Assembly (NCBI GenBank): GCA_001579985.1
Contig: LRSR01005960.1
Location: 1-48,214 of the forward strand
Reading direction: 5' to 3'
DNA: 48,214 nucleotides
Origin: Hypsibius dujardini
Lineage: Eukaryota; Tardigrada; Eutardigrada; Parachela; Hypsibiidae
The notes beneath the pieces were generated by a model. That model was not told where the DNA came from. It worked only from the letters and a program-made list of their open reading frames with translations, and ran no database searches. The translations under genes were made by a program, and so were the position numbers. Of the stretch, positions 41,611-48,214 are shown one piece after another. Positions within the stretch are counted from its first letter, which is position 1. Each line of letters opens with the position of its first letter.

Positions 41611-44600
41611 ATGAGCAATTCCGGACCGCAAAAATGGCAGCCGACCAAAAAAGCTACTCCCTCCATGTACGCCTACCAATGGCCGGTCTTGGGAAGTCCT
41701 GGCACGGTCAACCCCAACGCACCCACGGAGTTGCGAGTGAAGAATTCCTCCCCGTCCCCAGCGACGTCTTCGACTTTTTCCTCAACCTCGACGAAAAAGG
41801 GTAAATCCGCACCATTCAAATCGGTCGTCCCGCCTGAAGCGGCCCCACCAGCTCCGGGCGGAAAGACCTACACCATCTGCGGTGTAAAGGTAGATTTCCC
41901 CCATCAAGCTTACCCGTCGCAAGTCGGTGTCATGGATAAAGTGCTGCGCTGCTTGACCACCAACCAGAACGGCCTGTTGGAAAGCCCCACGGGCAGTGGA
42001 AAAAGTTTGGCCTTGCTGTGCAGCAGTTTGGCCTGGCAGATTGGGGAGTATGAGAAGGAAGCAAGAGGTAAGGGGAAGAAGGTTGATGATAACACCTGCG
42101 TCAATCAATCAATCAACTGAGAGGCGCGTAGTTGATTGACGATAAGACCTGCGTCAATCAATCAATCTAGCAAAGAGGCGTGTCGTTGATTGATAATGAC
42201 ACCTGCGTCAATCAATCAATCTAGCAAACTGAGGCGTGTCGTTGATTGATGATGACACCTGCGTCAATCAATCAATCATACAAAGAGGCGTATAGTTGAT
42301 TGACGTTGCACTTACATATTATCCGTGAAGCTTTCGATTCTATCAAGTTATATTCACGCGGTCTCTGCACACGGGTTCTTTTTCTTTTTCTAGTTTTTTT
42401 AGCAAATAATATAGTGGCCCATTCCAGAGCCTTTCCCTCATACCGTACGCTCGCGATCTCAAGGGACACTTTTCTGCCCTACCCGTAAATTTCACCCATC
42501 CAGTGCCGTGCCTTTTCAGTGCCCTCCACCAAATTACCACTGTAGGGAGAAATATACGGAAAAGCACGACTGTAAAATCAATCAATCGATCAATCAATCA
42601 ACCGTACAATCAAAGTTGTATAAAATCAGCCAATCAGAGAGAAGTGAATCAGATTGAACGTTCAATCAAGTGCAGGGCTATACCGAGGGAGGCGGGGCTT
42701 AGCTGTCCCTTCAGATCGAAGGAATTTTTTATCTCAATAAAACGTAATATTTCTAGATTCATCTTTGATCGGCGCGGTCATAATGGGACATTTTCTTTGC
42801 AGCAAGATGTGGACGGCCGGACCTTCCACGGAAGCCGTCCGCGTCAGTGATGAAGGATCTCAAACCGGTGGTCATCGAAGGTGCTGGTGACGGCGAACAG
42901 GCTCGTGCCTCAACGATTGCTCAGATTCCCGCCGGTTGCGGTGGAGACAGTACAAGTGCTTCAGAGCCCGGCGTTTTCGAGGTAGACTCTAACCGCCTAA
43001 ATGCGCTGTAAAGCAGGCTGGCAGACAGACAGACAGACAGACAGACAGACACACAGACAGACACACAGACAGACACACAGACACACAGACAGACACACAG
43101 ACACACAGACACACAGACACACAGACACACAGACAGACACACAGACACACAGACACACAGACAGACAGACAGGCAGGCAGGCAGGAAGACAGGCAGGAAG
43201 ACAGGCAGATAGTCCATGTCTGCCATTGTGTGGGTCTTTAGAATGTTGCATGTTCTACTGTAATTGCAGATTGACGACGCCGGTAACATCATTCATCTCC
43301 GTCCGGACAGTTCCATTCCCGCTGATGGGCGTTGCTGTTCCAGCTCTTCATCAGCTGTCGTCTGCAACGAATTCCCTCAACATCCCGAAACTGCCGTGCT
43401 AGACAGAGGTCACCCTTCGTGTGAGCAGGATGCAGGACCAAGGAAGCCACTATCGTTTCAGGCTAATAAACGCCGTCCGAAGGGTGTGATTTTTGACGAG
43501 CCTGACATATCCGAGGATGATGAGGACGGTGGGCGGGTCCCGGATGTGAGTTATAGGCAATTGATGCAGAGTCGTGGCATAAAGTGAGGGATCTTTATTC
43601 TAGGAGGTCATGGCAAGGATTCAGTCTCGAGGATATTCCTCTACGGATGCGCCACGGGTTTATCCAGGGGAGCTCGCGACGAGCGATGAGCGTCCAACGA
43701 TGCCGAGCGACAATGTCGAGAAGTGAGAATGATACTACGCAGAAATATTCCATCTAAGACATCTAAGGCAGGATGCGGCCTCGAGGGCAAGATGCGGCCT
43801 CGAGGGCGCCACTGTCGTTTCAGTCATAATAAACGCCGTCCGAAGGGTTTGATGTCTGGATGTCTGGATGTCTGGATATCTTCGGATGTCTGGATGTCTT
43901 CGGATGTCTGGATGTCTGGATATCTTCGGATGTCTGGATGTCTGGATATCTTCGGATGTCTGGATGTCTGGATGCCTGGATGTCTAGATGCATGGATGTC
44001 TGGATGTCTTCGGATGTCTGGATGTCTTCGGATGTCTTAAGGCAACTTTGAAGGCGGACCGACGGATGAACTAATAGATTGACGACTCTCCGTGTCTTTT
44101 TCAGGATTCCCAAGATATATTTTGGCTCGAGAACTCACAAACAGATCAGTCAACTGGTGCGAGAGTTGAACAAGACGTCCTACAAGCAACTGAGGTCTGC
44201 TAAAAAACTCGAGACGCTAGATTTATCAAGAAGCAATTTGTTACCACAAGGCTGCTTTGATTTGAAGCGGATATAATTGGCCACAAGACCACATGTGCAG
44301 TCTTGTGGCCAACTCTTTCCGCCTCAAATCAAAACCCTTTTTTTCTACAGCCTGCAGCCTTGTGGTAACAAATCAAGCGTCCCGAGGTGTAGCCGACGAA
44401 TCAGCGACGGATCGCTTGATCGATTGATCGATTGATTGATTGATTTTATTGATCGCTGACTCGGTTGTGTGCTTTAGGATGGCCATTCTAGGCAGCAAAG
44501 ACCAGGTTTGTGGAAGGCAGTGTGGAATCTCCTTGAAAAGCAACGGTAAACGTCTAATCTGCTTTCCTCAACCCGTAGTACTGCATCCATCCGGTGGTCT

Positions 44601-44908
44601 CGCGGCAACGCAACAAGAACGAAGCGTGTCAGGAGCTCCTCGACGAGAAGACCCGTGGTGACGGTTCTCGCACTACGGTCAAGATGACTGTAAGCCACTA
44701 TCGGACTGTCACTGTGTTGGCGGAGTGTAATATCAGTGCGGAATGCGTTCTGTTCTATGACTGGTTTAGGGGTGCGAATACTACAACGCGGTAAAACAGC
44801 ATGGAAACTTTAAATCCATGGCGAAGTTCGGCCTGAAACCTGTCTATGACATCGAGGATCTGAGCCAAGTTGGAAAGAGAAATGTGGTGAGAATCACGTC
44901 CCCTTGTC

Positions 44909-44967
<59 letters not shown>

Positions 44968-47433
44968 CTCACACAGACTGTCACGGTCATGCTGTTCCGG
45001 AATTTTCATTAATTTCGCCTCGTTTCCAGGTATGTCCATTTTTCGCATCGAAAGATCTCGCCAAGAGCGCCCAGCTCATCTTCTGCCCATACAATTACCT
45101 GATTGATGCACGAATTCGCGCGGCCATGAACATCGATTTAGCAGGGCAAATTGTCATTTTCGATGAGGGTCACAATATGGAAGATGCCTCTCGCGAGGCG
45201 TCCTCCTATGTCATCACCACGGATCAGTTGCGCGATGCCATCGACGACATGGCTAAAGTGACATCCGGCCGGAGAGGTCGGGGCAACGGTGGCGGCGATG
45301 ATGACTTGAGCCAGTTCAGCGAAATTCATGGCCTCATTCAGGTAGGTGAGATGGGCAGACGCCCAAGTAGGTATCCAGATATTAAGAAAAACAGGCAGGT
45401 AGAAAGATAGACAGACAGACAGACAGGCAGGCAGGCAGGCAGGCAGACAGGCAGACAGGCAGACAGGCAGGTAGGCTGGCAGGCAGGCTGGCAGGCAGGA
45501 AGGCAGGCAGACACAGGCAGGCAGGCATACACATAGGCAGGCAGGCAGGCAGGCAGGCACACAAGAGACATAACAGACTACCAGGCAGTAAGCATTCAGC
45601 CAGACAGATAGACGGAATAATGGGCACATAGGGAAAGGAGGCGTATCAAGGCAGGCCGTTCAAGAATTGTCTATTGTAGGATGTGATGCATCGATGTCGT
45701 GGCTTGTCGGAGTGGATGGAGAGTGCCGGCCGGAATATCCCCATCAAGTTCAATGGCGGGAGCAAAGAGCTAAGCGGCGCTGATTTTGTACTGCAGCTGG
45801 GGCAAGTCGGTCTCGGCCCGGATGAGTTTGTTAAGTTTTCGGCGGCGGTAGAGGAGATTACGGCGGATAAGGCGGAGGGCGGGCAAGATGAGGGTGGCCG
45901 GGGAACGGGCAGCATGGGAAGAGGTGATGCGGAGACTAAACAAGTGTCTGGAGGGACGCTCATGGTTCTTAGGTATATGTCTGATTCATAAGATGAGCTC
46001 TTCCTCGATGTGTCTGTATGCCGCATATTGGTTTTCTACATGCCTGTCTGGCTGTCGTTTGGTCGGTCCTCCTGATTTGTCTGTATAGTTGTCTGTCTGT
46101 CTGTCTGTCTGTCTGCCTGTCTGTTTGTCTGCCTGTCTGTCTGTCTGCCTGTCTGACTGTCTGTTTGTCTGTCTGTCTGTTTGTCTATCTGTCTGCCTGT
46201 CTGTCTGTCAGATTACGTGTTTGTCTGTGTTGTTGTCTGGATTTCTCCTTGGCAGGCGTTCTGCTTTGCCATATATCTGTCACCTGTCTCGTCTGGTTGC
46301 CTTCTTGCCTGTATGACTGGTTTGACAAGTTTCTGATCGGAAATAGATTGTTTCGCCGCTTGTAGAGGTTTGCTGGTGGTGCTGGGCTATATGTACAACA
46401 ACGCCAAGGCACACCTGACCGACTACCGGTTCGTCCTCATGAAAGAAGCCAACCGCAACAACGCCTACATCGAGGACGAGAGCGGCTACCGCAGGAAGCG
46501 CAAGCAGGAGGAACGCAGCGAATGGCTGTACCGGTTGAACTTTTGGTGTCTGAATCCCGCTGTCGCGTTCGGGGACTTTTTAAAGGCCAAGGCAGTGGTC
46601 TTGACGTCTGGCACGCTCTCCCCCATCGCGTCCTTCCAGTCGGAGTTGGGCATGAAGTTCGGCATTCAGTTTGAGGCGAACCACGTGATCGCGATGGAGC
46701 AAGTCTGGGCCGGCGGGGTCGGTCACGGACCTCACAATACCATCCTCAAAGCCACCCATGGTGTTACGGAACAGCTTTCGTTTCAGGACGATGTCGGTGA
46801 TGCTGTCCTCCAAGTCTGCCGGACCGTACCCAAAGGTGACTTGAGCCCACCAGACTACACACATGGCCACAATTTTGGTTGGCAAACTTTAAGCCAAAAA
46901 GGGTGGTCCGAGTTCGAGCCGAATTCAGTCACCGCGCGCACACAGCTGACCATGCAGCCTTTACTCGATTGATTGATTGATCCGGTTGAGCCTTTATTTG
47001 GTTGATCGTTTGATTGAAGTTGTTCATTTTAGCGGAATTTAAAGCAGCTTGCTCAATCTCATTTTTCTGCTGGGCCGGGCATTAAAATTGAAGATTCAGG
47101 AGAAAGCAGTGACAAGCTCTATCCAATATTGGCTCAAACTCAGACCACCCTGATGACTCTAACCCTGCCATCCAAAACTATGGCCATGTGTGTACCTAGC
47201 TTCGGCTTGATTGCTTGATTGACGAATATTTTGACCATCTAATTCTTATCCAGCGCAGTGCTAAATTAGACTCCCAAATTTATTTTATATTAAATTATAT
47301 ATTTCAGGAGTGCTCTGCTTTTTCACATCCTACGCCGTGATGGGCAAGGTAATAATTGGGGATAGTTTGCGGGAATACTGGTTCCGATCAGTGTCACTGG
47401 CCTGTCTGCCTGTCTGTCTGCCTGTCTGTCTGC

Positions 47434-47475
<42 letters not shown>

Positions 47476-48023
47476 GCCTTCACCAGTTGGCTGCAGAAAA
47501 GACTGAAGAAGCCGGGCTGACTGACTGACTCTAACTCTTAAGTGAGGACTTCCCTTTTTACAGTTGATGACGCGGTGGCAGGAATCCGGGCTGATGCTCG
47601 AGCTGCAAAAGTGTAAGGTGGTGCTGGAGGAGCCGCGAAACTCGTTTGGCGACAAGTCCATCTTCGAAAACGTGATGGAGGAGTTTTACGCCGCGATACG
47701 GGGAGTGTCGCTGCAGGGCGACCAAACCGGTGCGTTGATGTTCGCGGTGTGCCGGGGGAAGATTTCGGAGGGTCTCGATTTCGCCGACGACAACGCCCGC
47801 GCGGTGATTGCTGTCGGCATTCCTTATCCTAACTTCATGGACGAGCAGGTGTGAATCCGGCTAGCCCTTAGTGCGATATGGAACGATGTTGTGGGCGTGT
47901 TATGTTTGGCTCTCTTTTCCTAGGTTAAAATGAAGAGGGCTTACAACGACACTAACATCAAAAAGGGTTTGCTGTCTGGCGCAAACTGGTACGATATTCA
48001 GGCTTTTCGGGCGTTGAATCAAG
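41611..48023 (+). CDS. BRIP1: BRIP1/FANCJ-like Fe-S DNA helicase (3' end beyond the window)
   Basis: Fourteen exons in phase: 41611-42067, 42803-42981, 43270-43545, 43604-43722, 44105-44194, 44478-44505, 44579-44689, 44770-44886, 45030-45341, 45680-45972, 46366-46835, 47308-47348, 47564-47848, 47924-48023 (959 codons so far). FANCJ is a 5'-3' XPD-type helicase for cross-link repair and G-quadruplex unwinding in the nucleus. Walker A is ESPTGSGKS (124-132). The family entry motif is [18 protein letters not shown]. Motif Ia is [12 protein letters not shown]. Four Fe-S cysteines are at about 385, 400, 422 and 461. [33 protein letters not shown] and [12 protein letters not shown] follow the FANCJ order. 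The DEAH box reads DEGH (504-507). About 80 extra residues precede the usual N-terminus. Motif VI and the C-terminal region lie outside the window. RTEL1 is excluded by the FANCJ-specific wording. Confidence 0.94.
42075..42300. repeat. About 55 bp tandem repeat next to the BRIP1 exon 1 donor
   Basis: Four copies of TTGATTGATGATGACACCTG CGTCAATCAATCAATC plus GAGGCGTGTCG. The first partial unit starts within about 15 bases of the donor. Confidence 0.88.
42414..42718. mobile_element. CGATCT-AAGGGACA element, copy C, beside a solo end of the 28383 element
   Basis: 42454-42718 has clean inverted termini: CGATCTCAAGGGACA at the left and, reverse-complemented, CGATCTGAAGGGACA at the right. The left flank (42414-42441) is a solo copy of the terminal repeat of the element at 28383-28724. 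Both sit in BRIP1 intron 1. Confidence 0.8.
43018..43205. repeat. (ACAG)n / (ACACAG)n array in BRIP1 intron 2
   Basis: ACAG and ACACAG units ending in GGCAGGAAGACAGG repeats. Confidence 0.95.
43848..44040. repeat. (GGATGTCT)n minisatellite in BRIP1 intron 4
   Basis: GGATGTCT and GGATATCTTC units, about 24 copies. A CGAGGGCAAGATGCGGCCT duplication precedes it, and a 30 bp copy of exon 3 (TAAACGCCGTCCGAAGGGT, at 43461) recurs at 43828-43850, which also has TTTCAG before it. Confidence 0.9.
44236..44373. repeat. Long foldback hairpin in BRIP1 intron 5
   Basis: Outer arms ATTTGTTACCACAAGGCTGC (44236-44255) and GCAGCCTTGTGGTAACAAAT (44354-44373) are exact reverse complements. Inner arms TTTGATTTGAAGCGG ... 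TTGGCCACAAGAC and GTCTTGTGGCCAA ... CCGCCTCAAATCAAA continue the stem to a loop of about 10 bases near 44294. One side carries about 20 extra pyrimidine-rich bases as a bulge. Confidence 0.9.
44908..44966. repeat. (ACAG)n array in BRIP1 intron 8
   Basis: Perfect ACAG units, about 14 copies. Confidence 0.96.
45405..45565. repeat. (ACAG)n/(GGCA)n array in BRIP1 intron 9
   Basis: ACAG units passing into GGCAGGCAGG repeats; sense strand ACAG. Confidence 0.94.
46085..46215. repeat. (CTGT)n array in BRIP1 intron 10
   Basis: CTGT units, reverse-complementary to the array in intron 9. Confidence 0.95.
46857..47193. mobile_element. ACACATGGCCA element in BRIP1 intron 11
   Basis: Left end ACACACATGGCCACAATTTTGG, then AAGGGTGGTCCGAGTTCGAGCC. 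The right end read in reverse is ACACACATGGCCATAGTTTTGG, then ATCAGGGTGGTCTGAGTTTGAGCC. Terminal repeats are about 65 bp. It begins about 20 bases after the donor and occupies 337 of 472 intron bases. Confidence 0.85.
47400..47480. repeat. (CTGT)n array in BRIP1 intron 12
   Basis: CTGT and CTGC units. Confidence 0.95.
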
Positions 48024-48085
48024 GTAAGTGGGGGAGGACCGTTGGAGGTTCGATAACTTCTACCAAGCCTTTTGTCTGGATTTGA

Positions 48086-48172
48086 GTCTGTCTGTCTGTC
48101 TGTCTGTCTGCTTGCCTGCCTGCCTGCCTGTCTGTCTGTCTGCTTGTCTGTCTGTCTGTCTGCCTGCCTACT

Positions 48173-48206
<34 letters not shown>

Positions 48207-48214
48207 CCTGTCTG
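48086..48214. repeat. (CTGT)n array in the last visible BRIP1 intron
   Basis: CTGT, CTGC and TTGT units up to the right edge of the window. Confidence 0.95.

Overview
The window is nuclear DNA from a metazoan, probably an invertebrate. Every gene is split by GT-AG introns whose phases join in frame. The set includes a full-length Dicer, UBA6, UBE2Z, KANSL2 and a BRIP1/FANCJ helicase, a combination expected of an animal. I could not name the species. The most distinctive genomic trait is how repeat-rich the introns and spacers are: (ACAG)n/(CTGT)n and (AATC)n/(GATT)n tetranucleotide arrays, minisatellites with 24 to about 110 bp units, and several families of short inverted-repeat elements.

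Layout from left to right: UBA6-type ubiquitin E1 (minus, 3' part beyond the left edge); FBXW9-like F-box/WD40 protein (minus); UBE2Z-type E2 (minus); SNRPD1 (plus, head-to-head with UBE2Z); COP9 signalosome subunit 5 (plus); a decayed PARP catalytic-domain relic (minus); Dicer with 23 coding exons and about 1905 residues (minus); a protein with two CGGBP1/BED-like zinc fingers (minus); KANSL2 (plus, head-to-head with the zinc-finger gene); and a BRIP1/FANCJ-like helicase (plus, running off the right edge). Exon models were built by hand from splice-site consensus, reading phase and remembered family sequence. Total coding lengths divide correctly by three for every complete gene.

Functional themes: the left 16 kb is rich in ubiquitin-system genes. 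UBA6 is the only E1 known to charge UBE2Z, and the two genes lie about 5 kb apart in the same orientation with only an F-box gene between them; CSN5, which deneddylates cullin-RING ligases such as those using F-box proteins, follows. The centre carries RNA-silencing Dicer, whose helicase motifs II, V and VI are altered while all eight RNase III catalytic residues are intact. The right side carries chromatin (KANSL2) and DNA-repair (BRIP1) genes.

The main unusual signals are the UBA6/UBE2Z linkage; a family of elements with ACACATGGCCA-type inverted termini that fill whole introns of several genes; tandem copies of a 5' splice site in CSN5; reverse-complementary tetranucleotide arrays flanking single exons; and acceptor-like AG sites just upstream of several start codons.
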